NCBI RefSeq assembly: GCF_022557175.1
Contig: NZ_CP092915.1
Location: forward strand, 5,952,001-6,016,000
DNA: 64,000 nucleotides
From: Mycolicibacterium sp. YH-1
Lineage (GTDB): Bacteria > Actinomycetota > Actinomycetes > Mycobacteriales > Mycobacteriaceae
Reading direction: 5' to 3'
The notes under the pieces are model-generated. The model saw nothing but the letters and a program-made list of their open reading frames with translations, was not told the DNA's origin and did no database searches. The translations under genes and the position numbers were made by a program. Shown here piece by piece: positions 54,677 to 63,424 of the stretch (position 1 is the first letter of the stretch; every line of letters starts with the position of its first letter).

Positions 54677-56919
54677 CGCAGAGCAACGGATTCGACGGCC
54701 CTGGATTCGACGCCGAGTCCGGCGACCGCCCGATGACCCACCTGCAGTTGACCGCGCGGTTGAACACGTCGGCCCTGGATGCGCGCCGCGGCGTGGTCCG
54801 TCTTCATCCTGAAGTGCTTGCCGCGCTGGGAATCCGGGAGTGGGACGCAGTGTCCCTGACCGGTGCCCGCACCACCGCCGCGGTCGTCGGCGTCGCGCCG
54901 GCCGGCACAGCGACGGGAATCGCACTTCTGGACGACGTCACGATGTCGAACGCCGGGCTGCGGGAGAGCACGATGGTGATCGTCGCCCCGGTCACGGTGT
55001 ACGGCGCCAAGTCGGTCTCACTGAGCGGGTCTCGGCTGGCGAGCCAGTCGGTGTCCCCGGCAACACTGCGAATGGCGCTGCTGGGCAAGGTGATGACCGT
55101 CGGTGACACCGTGTCCCTGTTACCGCGCGACCTCGGCCCCGGCACCTCCACGTCGGCCGCCTCCTCCGCGCTGGCGTCCTCGGTGGGCATCACGTGGACC
55201 TCCGAGCTGCTCACCGTCACCGGTGTCGACCCGGCCGGTCCCGTGAGCGTGCAGCCGAACTCGCTGGTCACCTGGGGTGACGGCGTCACGACCGCGAGCG
55301 ACTCCCCCACGGCGGGGCAGTACACCGTGACAGGCCCCAGCCAGCACGATCTCCAGCCCGAGCGGCCACCTATCCCTATCGACGACATCAGAGGTGCGCA
55401 CGCCCAGGTCGGCAGGCTCACCGAGTGGCTCAAGCTCGCGCTCGACGAACCCGAACTGCTTGCCACGCTGGGCGCCACACCGAATCTCGGTGTCCTGGTG
55501 TCCGGGCCCGCGGGCGTCGGCAAGGCCACCATGGTGCGGGCCGTGTGCGCCAAGCGCCGCCTCGTCGAACTCGACGGCCCCGAGGTGGGGGCGCTGCGCG
55601 CGGAGGATCGACACACCAGGGTGGCGGCGGCGGTCGCCACGGTGCGCGACGGTGGCGGCGTCCTGCTGATCACCGACGTCGACACGCTGCTGCCCGCGAC
55701 TGCCGAGCCCGTGGCCACGCTCATCCTGTCCGAGCTGCGGACGGCGGTTGCCACACCGGGCGTCGCGTTCATCGCGACCTCGGCCGTGCCCGACGGCGTC
55801 GACGTCCGGCTGCGCGCCCCCGACCTGTGCGATCGCGAACTGGGCATGAGCCTGCCCGACGGCGCCACGCGCAAGGCGCTTCTGGAGGTACTGCTGCGCG
55901 GAGTCCCGACAGTGGATCTGAACCTCGACGAGATCGGCTCGAAGACACCGGGTTTCGTGGTCGCAGATCTCGCAGCGCTGGTGCGCGAGGCCGCGCTTCG
56001 GGCCGCCGCACGCGCGAGCGAGGACGGCAAGCCGCCGGCGATCACCCAGGCCGACTTCTCCGGAGCACTGTCGGTGATTCGCCCGCTGTCGCGCTCGGCC
56101 ACCGAGGAGGTGGCGGTCGGCGCGGTGACGCTCGACGACGTCGGCGACATGGTCGAGACCAAGCAGGCGCTCACCGAGGCGGTGCTGTGGCCGCTGCAAC
56201 ACCCCGACACCTTCGAACGCCTCGGCGTCCAACCGCCCCGGGGTGTGCTGCTCTACGGTCCGCCCGGCTGCGGCAAGACGTTCGTTGTCCGCGCCCTGGC
56301 CAGCACCGGCCGGCTGTCCGTGCATGCCGTCAAGGGCGCGGAGCTGATGGACAAGTGGGTCGGCTCATCGGAGAAGGCGGTGCGCGAACTGTTCACGCGC
56401 GCACGCGATTCCGCGCCGTCGCTGATCTTTCTCGACGAGATCGACGCACTGGCCCCGCGGCGTGGGCAGAGCTTCGACTCCGGTGTCACCGACCGCGTGG
56501 TCGCCGCACTGCTCACCGAGCTCGACGGTATCGATCCCCTGCGCGATGTCGTGGTGCTCGGTGCCACGAACCGGCCCGACCTCATCGATCCGGCCCTGCT
56601 GCGACCAGGGCGGCTGGAGAAGCTGGTCTTCGTCGAACCCCCCGACGCCGACGCGCGCCGCGACATCCTGCGCGCATCGGGAAAGTCCATCCCGTTGAGT
56701 GCTGACGTCGACCTCGACGCGCTCGCCGACGATCTCGACGGCTACAGCGCGGCCGACTGCGTGGCGCTGCTGCGGGAAGCTGCGCTGACCGCGATGCGGC
56801 GGTCGATCGACACCGCCGACGTCACGGCCGAGGACGTCGCCAAGGCCCGCGAGGCGGTGCGGCCATCGCTTGATCCCGTGCAGGTGGCCTCGCTGCGCGC
56901 GTTCTCCGAGGGCCGGTGA
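54673..56919 (+). CDS. tandem AAA+ ATPase, CDC48/VAT-like (Rv0435c homologue)
   Basis: A 748-residue protein (728 if the second start at 54733 is used, which equals the M. tuberculosis length as I remember it). The N-terminal double-psi-barrel domain is followed by two AAA modules. D1 has Walker A GPAGVGKA (278-285) with Ala in place of Thr/Ser, and its Walker B ends TDVDTLL without the DE pair, so D1 is probably not hydrolytic. D2 has a canonical GPPGCGKT (529-536) and LIFLDEIDALAPRRGQ, plus arginine fingers. It likely remodels proteins in a hexamer. It is coupled to pssA by a GTGA overlap. Confidence 0.92.
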   Translation: MTQSNGFDGPGFDAESGDRPMTHLQLTARLNTSALDARRGVVRLHPEVLAALGIREWDAVSLTGARTTAAVVGVAPAGTATGIALLDDVTMSNAGLRESTMVIVAPVTVYGAKSVSLSGSRLASQSVSPATLRMALLGKVMTVGDTVSLLPRDLGPGTSTSAASSALASSVGITWTSELLTVTGVDPAGPVSVQPNSLVTWGDGVTTASDSPTAGQYTVTGPSQHDLQPERPPIPIDDIRGAHAQVGRLTEWLKLALDEPELLATLGATPNLGVLVSGPAGVGKATMVRAVCAKRRLVELDGPEVGALRAEDRHTRVAAAVATVRDGGGVLLITDVDTLLPATAEPVATLILSELRTAVATPGVAFIATSAVPDGVDVRLRAPDLCDRELGMSLPDGATRKALLEVLLRGVPTVDLNLDEIGSKTPGFVVADLAALVREAALRAAARASEDGKPPAITQADFSGALSVIRPLSRSATEEVAVGAVTLDDVGDMVETKQALTEAVLWPLQHPDTFERLGVQPPRGVLLYGPPGCGKTFVVRALASTGRLSVHAVKGAELMDKWVGSSEKAVRELFTRARDSAPSLIFLDEIDALAPRRGQSFDSGVTDRVVAALLTELDGIDPLRDVVVLGATNRPDLIDPALLRPGRLEKLVFVEPPDADARRDILRASGKSIPLSADVDLDALADDLDGYSAADCVALLREAALTAMRRSIDTADVTAEDVAKAREAVRPSLDPVQVASLRAFSEGR

Positions 56920-57972
56920 CTACGGGCGGGCCTCGAGCACCAGATTGAACGGGGTTTCGGTGGCGCGCCGGAAACGGCTGAAGCCACCGCCGTCGACGAC
57001 GACTTCGCGGATCCGGGCCTCGCCCGCTTGAGCACCCAGCGCCGGGCCGTTGCGCGCAAGCGAGACGGGCACGCAGATCTGTGTCGAGGCGCCGTACATC
57101 ACCCGGCCCACCGGGTTCAGGTTGTCGGTCACCACGTCACCCGCGAACGGTTCCACGATCATCGCGGTGCCGTCGGAGCTCACCGCCGTCCTTGCGTGCC
57201 TGGCCACACTGACCGGATCGGCCATGTCGTGGAGGCAGTCGAAGAACGCGATGAGGTCGAATCCCCTGCCCTCGTAACCGACCGCGTCTGCGACCTCGAA
57301 CCGCGCATTCTGCGCACCGGCTGCCGCCGCCTTCTCCGTTGCGACATCGATCGACTCGGCGTGGTAGTCGTATCCGACGAATTCCGAATCGGGGTAGGTC
57401 AACGCCATCAGGATGGTGCTGGCACCGTGCCCGCAGCCGATGTCGCCGACCTTCGCGCCGCGCTGCAGTTTGTCGACGACGCCGTCCAGGGCGGGCAGCC
57501 ACGACCCGATCAGGTTGGTGTTGTAGCCCGCCCGGAAGAATCGTTCGGTGCCCTCGAACAGGCACGGATGGTGTTCACCCCACTCCATGCCTGCACCCGA
57601 CCTGAAGTTGTCGACGGTGTGGCCAAGGGCGTGGAAGGTCGCCTCGACGATGTTGTAGGCGCCGGGCAGGTCCACCGGGCCATTCGGATCGGTCAGGCAC
57701 AACGCCTGTTCCTCGCTCATGGACCACAGCTCAGTCGCCGGGTCATATTGCACGTAGCCGCCCGCGCCCTGATTGCCCAGCCATTCGCGGACGTAGCGTT
57801 CGTTGGTGCCGGTGCGTTCGGCCAGTTCGGCGGAGGTGACCGCACCCTTTGCCAGCTCTCGGTACAACCCGAGTCGATCCCCGACGAGCATCAGGGCCGA
57901 ACTCATCGCCGCACCCAGATCCCCCACGGCCTTGCCGAGGAACTCGTTCAGCTTTGCTTCGTCGACAGCCAT
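56920..57972 (-). CDS. class I SAM-dependent methyltransferase with winged-helix N-terminus (Rv2258c-like)
   Basis: A 350-residue protein. Residues 20-90 form a winged-helix dimerisation domain (LGLYRELAKGAVTSAELAERTG, then NERYVREWLGNQGAGGYV). The Rossmann domain carries VGDIGCGHGASTILMA. This architecture belongs to the mycobacterial Rv2258c-type group. The cofactor is SAM and the substrate is unknown. The ATG at 57972 is clear. Its 3' end abuts the convergent AAA ATPase stop with no gap. A promoter region of about 70 bp separates it from the SRPBCC gene behind it. Confidence 0.88.
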   Translation of the reverse strand: MAVDEAKLNEFLGKAVGDLGAAMSSALMLVGDRLGLYRELAKGAVTSAELAERTGTNERYVREWLGNQGAGGYVQYDPATELWSMSEEQALCLTDPNGPVDLPGAYNIVEATFHALGHTVDNFRSGAGMEWGEHHPCLFEGTERFFRAGYNTNLIGSWLPALDGVVDKLQRGAKVGDIGCGHGASTILMALTYPDSEFVGYDYHAESIDVATEKAAAAGAQNARFEVADAVGYEGRGFDLIAFFDCLHDMADPVSVARHARTAVSSDGTAMIVEPFAGDVVTDNLNPVGRVMYGASTQICVPVSLARNGPALGAQAGEARIREVVVDGGGFSRFRRATETPFNLVLEARP

Positions 57973-58042
57973 GGCTGCCTCTTTTCATTGCCGGGTTTGT
58001 CCTGATCCCAGCGTGAACCTCTCGCCGGTCCCGCATCGGCGA

Positions 58043-58492
58043 TTAGCCAGAATCGCCGCTCTCGGCGAGTTCGGCCAGTCGCTCCATCGACGCCGCCAGC
58101 TTCTCGGGGGTGGTGGCCCGGGCCCGCACCAGCCGTTTCTCATCGGTGAGGCGTGACCAGTCATAGGTGTGCGTGACCAGTGTCCGGCCGTCATCGAGCG
58201 GTTGCAGTTCCCACCGCCACAGGTGCCCTGGCGGCTCGGCGCCCTCCTCGGAGGGCAGCCACGCGATACGCCGGCCCTCCTCGAACTCCACGACATGATT
58301 CTCACGGACGATGCCCAGCGTCAGCATCATCGTGAACACATCGCCGACGGCGCGCACCCGCTGGCCGGTGGGGGCTTGGGCCAGGTTGTCGTTACCGTCC
58401 CAGCTCGGCTGCTGCGCCGGATCGGCGATGAACTCGAAGATGGCCGCGGCAGGAGCGGCGATCTCCCGGCCGACGCTCACAATGTGGTTCAC
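58043..58492 (-). CDS. SRPBCC family protein
   Basis: A 149-residue START/Bet v1-like protein: an N-terminal strand SVGREIAAPAAAIFEFIADPAQQ, then a middle HLWRWELQPLDDGRTLVTHTYDWS and a long C-terminal helix LAASMERLAELAESGDSG. It resembles the SRPBCC protein at 46120-46596. Its stop and start positions overlap the TetR gene by 4 nt, so both are one transcript. Ligand unknown; a hydrophobic small molecule or lipid is likely by fold. Confidence 0.82.
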   Translation of the reverse strand: MNHIVSVGREIAAPAAAIFEFIADPAQQPSWDGNDNLAQAPTGQRVRAVGDVFTMMLTLGIVRENHVVEFEEGRRIAWLPSEEGAEPPGHLWRWELQPLDDGRTLVTHTYDWSRLTDEKRLVRARATTPEKLAASMERLAELAESGDSG

Positions 58493-59067
58493 ACCAACAG
58501 TTTACGGATAGCGGCAGCCAGATCATCCTCCAGCCACGCAGGCAATTCGCCGTCGTGGGCGTGCCGACGCACCACCGCATACGGCAGATCGACCACGGCT
58601 CGAGCGACGGCGTCCAGCGACCGCGGGCCGTCATCACCGCGCAGCTCCCGCGTCAGCTCCCGTAGCCGTGCCATCAGCGGCGCGTTCATCTGCGCCAGTC
58701 GTGCCCCGAATGCGTCATCGGGTTCACCGTCGAGCAGGTCACGGGGCCGGATCGTCAGCAGCAGTCGGGCATCCTCGGGCAGTGCCCGCGCGAACCGGAC
58801 GGCGGCCACACCCATCGCCACCGCGACATCCACTGGCGTCTCCCCCGACGCCTCCAACGCCCCGGCCTGGAACCGTTGCAGCGCACGCAGCCACGCCGCG
58901 GTGAGTATGCCGTTGCGGTTACCGAACCGGTGATACAGCGTGCCGGCCGGGGCGCCGCTGGCCTTGGCGATGGCCGCGACGCCTGCCGCACGCGGGCCGT
59001 CGGCGAGTACCAATGCCCGCGTCGCGTCGAGGATCGCGTCGGTTTCATGCTTCCGCGGAGGTGCCAC
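58489..59067 (-). CDS. TetR-family transcriptional regulator
   Basis: A 192-residue TetR protein. The HTH region reads RAAGVAAIAKASGAPAGTLYHRFG (about 24-47), followed by an all-helical effector domain. It is 4 nt overlapped with the SRPBCC gene downstream and divergent from the SRPBCC-like pair at 59089, with only 21 bp between the start codons. It is therefore a good candidate to control both transcripts and to sense the ligand of its neighbours. Confidence 0.88.
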   Translation of the reverse strand: MAPPRKHETDAILDATRALVLADGPRAAGVAAIAKASGAPAGTLYHRFGNRNGILTAAWLRALQRFQAGALEASGETPVDVAVAMGVAAVRFARALPEDARLLLTIRPRDLLDGEPDDAFGARLAQMNAPLMARLRELTRELRGDDGPRSLDAVARAVVDLPYAVVRRHAHDGELPAWLEDDLAAAIRKLLV

Positions 59068-59088
59068 GATCTAGTACAGTCCTTCTAT
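59068..59088. promoter_or_regulatory. 21-bp divergent promoter/operator between the TetR gene and the SRPBCC-like pair
   Basis: The spacer contains TAGTACAGTCCTTCTATA, an AT-rich block in a GC-rich background. With only 21 bp between the two start codons, at least one transcript must be leaderless or have a leader inside the other gene. TetR binding here would block both. No perfect palindrome is seen. Confidence 0.45.
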
Positions 59089-59463
59089 ATGGAACAGTTG
59101 CCCTATATCGATGAGCATGCCATAGACGTCGACGCCGACCGCGCCGACACGTGGGCGGCGGTCACCGCACGCCTGGGCGGACCGCCAACGGGCTTCCGCA
59201 TCGGCGAGGCACGCGAGCCCGAACGGTTCACGCTGGCGGGCCGGCACCCGTTCGCGATCTACGAGTGGGTCTTCGAACTGGACCGCCTCGACGCCGAACA
59301 CACCCGGGTGCGGTCCCAGACCTGGGCGGCCTTCCCCGGTCTGCACGGCAAGATCTACCGCGCCCTCGTCATCGGCACCGGAATTCACAAAGTGGCGGTG
59401 CGCTGGACACTGCGCCGCATCGCCGGGGCGGCGCCGCACACGCGAGGAGCAGACAACCGGTGA
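59089..59463 (+). CDS. SRPBCC/DUF2867-like protein
   Basis: A 124-residue protein starting LPYIDEHAIDVDADRADTWAAV, the typical first strand-helix of a START-like fold. GFRIGEAREPERFTLAGRHPFAIYEWVFELD then fits the beta sheet, and the C-terminus VIGTGIHKVAVRWTLRRIA the last helix. No active-site residue is recognised. ATG at 59089 lies 21 bp from the TetR start on the other strand. Its stop overlaps the next gene by 4 nt (GTGA), so the two are coupled. Confidence 0.75.
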   Translation: MEQLPYIDEHAIDVDADRADTWAAVTARLGGPPTGFRIGEAREPERFTLAGRHPFAIYEWVFELDRLDAEHTRVRSQTWAAFPGLHGKIYRALVIGTGIHKVAVRWTLRRIAGAAPHTRGADNR

Positions 59464-59984
59464 TCCTGAACTGGGGCGCGACCGCCGAGGAACGATCCGC
59501 AGCCCTGCCGTGTGACGCCATCGCACCGCACGCCGCGACACGGGCGGACCGGGCCATCAGCATCGCCGCGCCACCGTCGGTGACATTTGGCTGGCTGTGC
59601 CAGTTGCGGGTGGCCCCCTACAGCTATGACCTGCTGGACAACGCCGGCCGCCGCAGTCCGCGAACGCGCGACCCGGAGTTGACGAAACTTGCTGCGGGAC
59701 AGCGCTTCATGCACATTTTCTCGCTTGCCTCCTTCGCCCCCGACGAGCACATCACCCTGCAGACGGGACGGGTGGCGGTCACCTATGCGGTGCATCCGGC
59801 GGGCGCCGCGACCCGACTGCACGCGCGGGTGCTGTTCGGCGGACCTCGCGCGTTCGGATGGGCGCTGGCCCTGGGCGACGTGGTGATGATGCGCAAACAA
59901 CTGCTCACACTGCGCGGGCTGGCCGAGCGGGAGGCTGCGCCACTTCTGAGCGAACGCCCGGACCCAACCCGTCGGAGCGGCTGA
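59460..59984 (+). CDS. SRPBCC-like protein (polyketide cyclase-like fold)
   Basis: A 174-residue protein of START-like appearance: VTFGWLCQLRVAPYSYDLLDN, then FMHIFSLASFAPDEHITLQTG, then a long helix WALALGDVVMMRKQLLTLRGLAEREA. It begins with GTG overlapping the upstream stop. Such paired SRPBCC genes beside a TetR regulator often bind or exclude hydrophobic compounds. The exact role cannot be read. A small hairpin follows directly after the stop. Confidence 0.75.
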   Translation: MILNWGATAEERSAALPCDAIAPHAATRADRAISIAAPPSVTFGWLCQLRVAPYSYDLLDNAGRRSPRTRDPELTKLAAGQRFMHIFSLASFAPDEHITLQTGRVAVTYAVHPAGAATRLHARVLFGGPRAFGWALALGDVVMMRKQLLTLRGLAEREAAPLLSERPDPTRRSG

Positions 59985-60007
59985 TCTGCCATCCGTAGAA
60001 TGGCAGA
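59985..60007 (+). terminator. short hairpin directly after the SRPBCC-like gene
   Basis: TCTGCCAT (59985-59992) pairs perfectly with ATGGCAGA (60000-60007) across a 7-nt loop, starting at the base after the stop codon. No T-run follows. It may weakly separate this gene from the Mrp operon 85 bp downstream. Confidence 0.4.
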
Positions 60008-60092
60008 AGACCAAAGCCCGGACGGCCTGCGATGTGCTTCGTGATCCACGCGTCGGAAGTGGCTGACACCCCGAGAACCGGATCGGAGTGCC

Positions 60093-62963
60093 ATGCTGGC
60101 CATCCTGTTCGCCCACGCGGTTGCCGCCGCGGTGGCGCCGGTGCTCGTGCGCCGATGGGGACGGCAGGCGTTCTACCCGCTGGCACTCGTCCCGCTCGGC
60201 TCACTGTTCTGGGTCGGCGCGCACTGGCCGGGCCACGGCGCGCAGACCGTCGACATCTCATGGGTTCCCGAGCTGTCGATGAACATAACGCTGCGCTTCG
60301 ACGCGCTTGCCGCCGTGATGAGTGTGCTCGTCCTCGCGGTCGGCGCGCTCGTCCTGTTCTACTGCGCCGAGTACTTCCACCACCACGACGGTCACACTGA
60401 GAAGCGTCTGCCGAGTTTCGCCGCCGAACTCGTCGCATTCTCCGGTGCCATGTTCGGCCTGGTGGTCAGCGACAATCTGCTGCTGCTCTACCTGTTCTGG
60501 GAACTGACCACGGTGTTGTCGTTCCTGCTGGTCGGTCACTACGCCGAGCGCGCCACCAGCAGGCGCGCGGCAATGCAGGCGCTGCTCGTCACCACCGCAG
60601 GCGGCCTCGCGATGCTGGCCGGCATCATCATCCTTGGCGAGATCTCAGGCACCTACCTGCTGTCCGAACTGGTGCAATCCCCTCCGACCGGTACAGCCGT
60701 GACGGTCGGCGTCCTGCTGGTACTGGTCGGCGGGCTGTCGAAGTCGGCGATAGTCCCGCTGCACTTCTGGCTCCCCGGTGCGATGGCCGCACCGACACCG
60801 GTCAGCGCCTACCTGCACGCCGCGGCCATGGTCAAGGCCGGCGTCTACCTCATCGCGCGGATGACTCCCGGCTTCGCCGACTCCCCCGGATGGCGGCCGA
60901 CGGTCGTCGTGCTCGGTCTGGTCACCCTGGTGATGGCCGGATGGCGTGCCATCCGCGAGTACGACCTCAAGCTCATCCTGGCGTTCGGCACAGTCAGCCA
61001 GCTCGGACTCATCACGATCATGGTCGGCACCGGCGGGGGCGACCTGATGCTCGCCGGCTTGGCGATGCTGTGCGCGCACGCCATGTTCAAGGCCGCGTTG
61101 TTCATGGTGGTCGGCATCATCGACCACGCCACCGGCACCCGCGACATCCGGCGGCTCGCCTGGCTCGGCGACCGCCACCGCCCACTTCTGGTGATCTCGA
61201 TCGGTGCCGCAGCCAGCATGGCCGCTCTGCCACCGTTCCTCGGCTTCGTCGCGAAGGAGGCCGACTTCGAGACGCTGGCACACAGTGCGTCACTGGGCGC
61301 CGCGGCGCCGTGGGTGCTGGCGTGCGTGGTGTTCGGCTCGGTGTTCACCACCATCTACAGCCTGCGCTTCGTCTACGGCGCGTTCGCGCGCAAGGGTCGC
61401 TCCGAGCCGAGCAAGCTCGTCGCTGAGATGCATCGCCCGACCGCGACGTTCCTGTTCGCGCCCGCGTTCCTCGCCGCAGCCGGCCTGGTGTTCGGGGTGT
61501 GGCCCACGGTCCTCGACGATGTGCTCGGCGACTACGCCGACACCGTTCCCGGTGAGTCCGACTACCACCTCGCGCTGTGGCACGGCGTGAACCTGCCGCT
61601 GCTCCTGTCGGTTGCGGTGCTTGCCACGGGCACGGCGATCTTCTACTTCCGTACGCGGCTGCGCCGAGTGCGATTGGGCTTCCTACCACTGGCCAACGCC
61701 GACCACATCTACGACAGCGTGGTCCGCGGCACCGATGCGCTGGCCGTCCGACTCACCTCCGTCACCCAGCGCGGCTCGATCCCCGCGACGCAGGCCGTCA
61801 TCCTCTCCACCCTGGTCCTGCTGCCCACCGCGATGCTGGTGATCGGCGCGCGCGACCGGCCGGAGGTTCGGCTGTGGGAGTCGCCCCTGCAGGCCGTCGT
61901 CGGCCTGATCGTCCTCGCCGCGGCGGTCAGCGCCGTGGTGATGCGCAACCGGTTGGCCGCGGTGCTGCTCGTCGGCGTGACGGGTTACGGCTGCGGCCTC
62001 ATCTTCGTCTTTCACGGCGCACCCGACCTCGCGCTCACGCAATTCCTCGTCGAGACCCTGACCCTGGTGATCTTCGTCCTCGTCCTTCGGACGCTGCCCG
62101 CCGAGGCGGAGCGGTCGTCCATGAACCGAAACCGATTGCCGCGCTTGGCCCTGTCGTTGGCGGTGGGGGCATCCGTCACGGCGCTGGCGGCGTTCGCCAT
62201 GGCCGCCCGCAGCACCAGGCCCATCGCGGACCTTCTGCCCGACGCCGCCTACTACCGCGGGCACGGATCCAACACGGTCAACGTGCTGCTGGTCGACATC
62301 CGCGCGTGGGACACCCTGGGCGAGATATCGGTGCTACTGGTGGCGGCGACGGGTGTTGCGTCAATGGTGTTCCGCAACAGGCGTTTCGGTGTGGCACCGC
62401 GGGTCGCCGACGCCGGCCAGCCCGATATCGGCCGGATTCCGGTGCTGGCGACCAGCCCTGCGGTCGGCGACGTCACGTGGTTGCGCGGCAGCGAACTGCG
62501 TGACCCGCGCTACCGATCCCTGGTACTCGAGGTGGCAACGCGCATCATCTTCCCGCTCATCATGGTTCTCTCCGCGTACTTCTTCTTCGGCGGGCACAAC
62601 ACGCCCGGCGGTGGCTTCGCCGGTGGACTGACGGCGGGCCTGGCGCTGGTGCTGCGCTATCTGGCCGGCGGCCGGTACGAACTCGGTGAGGCTCTGCCAC
62701 TGGATGCCGGCAAGATTCTGGGCGCGGGCCTCGCCCTCTCGGCGGGTACCGCAGTGGCCTCCCTGTTCCTCGGCGCCCCCGTCCTGTCATCGGCGGTGTT
62801 CGAGTTCGACGTGCCCGTGCTCGGTTCGATCAAACTGGTGACGGCGTTGTTCTTCGACCTCGGTGTGTATCTCATCGTGGTGGGCCTGGTGCTCGACGTG
62901 CTGCGCAGCCTCGGCGCCCGACTGGACACCGAGATGGTGCAGCGCATGCGGGCGGCCCAATGA
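60093..62963 (+). CDS. mnhA: Na+/H+ antiporter subunit A (MnhA/MrpA) with fused MnhB domain
   Basis: A 956-residue, multi-span membrane protein homologous to NuoL and NuoJ. The NuoL-like N-terminal two thirds holds ELTTVLSFLLVGHYAERATS, SKSAIVPLHFWLPGAMAAPTP and HAAAMVKAGVYLIARM (proton/Na+ antiporter core with the conserved lysines). DUF4040/MnhB-like regions follow (GAPDLALTQFLVETLTLVIFVLVLRTLP, then FPLIMVLSAYFFFGGHNTPGGGFAGGL). It is thus an A/B fusion. It overlaps mnhC by 4 nt. The complex exports Na+ and supports alkaline/salt tolerance. Confidence 0.94.
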   Translation: MLAILFAHAVAAAVAPVLVRRWGRQAFYPLALVPLGSLFWVGAHWPGHGAQTVDISWVPELSMNITLRFDALAAVMSVLVLAVGALVLFYCAEYFHHHDGHTEKRLPSFAAELVAFSGAMFGLVVSDNLLLLYLFWELTTVLSFLLVGHYAERATSRRAAMQALLVTTAGGLAMLAGIIILGEISGTYLLSELVQSPPTGTAVTVGVLLVLVGGLSKSAIVPLHFWLPGAMAAPTPVSAYLHAAAMVKAGVYLIARMTPGFADSPGWRPTVVVLGLVTLVMAGWRAIREYDLKLILAFGTVSQLGLITIMVGTGGGDLMLAGLAMLCAHAMFKAALFMVVGIIDHATGTRDIRRLAWLGDRHRPLLVISIGAAASMAALPPFLGFVAKEADFETLAHSASLGAAAPWVLACVVFGSVFTTIYSLRFVYGAFARKGRSEPSKLVAEMHRPTATFLFAPAFLAAAGLVFGVWPTVLDDVLGDYADTVPGESDYHLALWHGVNLPLLLSVAVLATGTAIFYFRTRLRRVRLGFLPLANADHIYDSVVRGTDALAVRLTSVTQRGSIPATQAVILSTLVLLPTAMLVIGARDRPEVRLWESPLQAVVGLIVLAAAVSAVVMRNRLAAVLLVGVTGYGCGLIFVFHGAPDLALTQFLVETLTLVIFVLVLRTLPAEAERSSMNRNRLPRLALSLAVGASVTALAAFAMAARSTRPIADLLPDAAYYRGHGSNTVNVLLVDIRAWDTLGEISVLLVAATGVASMVFRNRRFGVAPRVADAGQPDIGRIPVLATSPAVGDVTWLRGSELRDPRYRSLVLEVATRIIFPLIMVLSAYFFFGGHNTPGGGFAGGLTAGLALVLRYLAGGRYELGEALPLDAGKILGAGLALSAGTAVASLFLGAPVLSSAVFEFDVPVLGSIKLVTALFFDLGVYLIVVGLVLDVLRSLGARLDTEMVQRMRAAQ

Positions 62964-63424
62964 ACATCACCTACATCGTCCCGCTGATCCTCATCGGTGG
63001 GCTCACGAGCACCGGGGTCTACCTACTGCTGGAGCGCAACCTGACGCGAATGCTGTTGGGGCTTCTGCTCGTCGGCAACGCCGTCAATCTGCTCATCCTC
63101 ACCATCGGTGGACCGTCGGGCAATCCGCCGATCCGCGGGCGTACCACCGAGGGCGGAACAAGCACAGCCGATCCCCTGGCCCAGGGCATGATCCTGACCG
63201 CCATCGTCATCACCATGGGCATCGCCGCGTTCGTGCTGGCAATGACGTACCGGTCCTACCGACTATCACGCGCCGAGGAGGTCCCCATCGACTTCGAGGA
63301 CGCCCGAGTGTCCGAGCGCGGGACGTCACCGCTCGACGAGGACCGTCCCGAGCACGTGCCCTCACGCGATACCGATGCCCCCGACGAACTGGACGCGTTG
63401 CCGGGGCACGAGGGATCACGGTGA
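62960..63424 (+). CDS. mnhC: Na+/H+ antiporter subunit C (MnhC/MrpC)
   Basis: A 154-residue NuoK-like subunit with three membrane helices (about 5-25 containing VPLILIGGLTSTGVYLL, then 31-50 containing MLLGLLLVGNAVNLLIL, then 74-95 containing GMILTAIVITMGIAAFVLAM). The conserved Glu and the GNAVNLL element are those of MrpC. The C-terminal tail of about 50 residues is acidic and Asp/Glu/Pro-rich, longer than in the usual about 115-residue MrpC. It overlaps subunit A upstream and subunit D downstream by 4 nt each. Confidence 0.92.
   Translation: MNITYIVPLILIGGLTSTGVYLLLERNLTRMLLGLLLVGNAVNLLILTIGGPSGNPPIRGRTTEGGTSTADPLAQGMILTAIVITMGIAAFVLAMTYRSYRLSRAEEVPIDFEDARVSERGTSPLDEDRPEHVPSRDTDAPDELDALPGHEGSR

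Noticed and set aside
55120..56325. A 401-codon minus-strand open frame inside the AAA ATPase gene
   Set aside because: Antisense shadow of the AAA gene, whose Walker motifs are clear in the + frame. The composition is Ala/Arg/Gly-rich with no family match.
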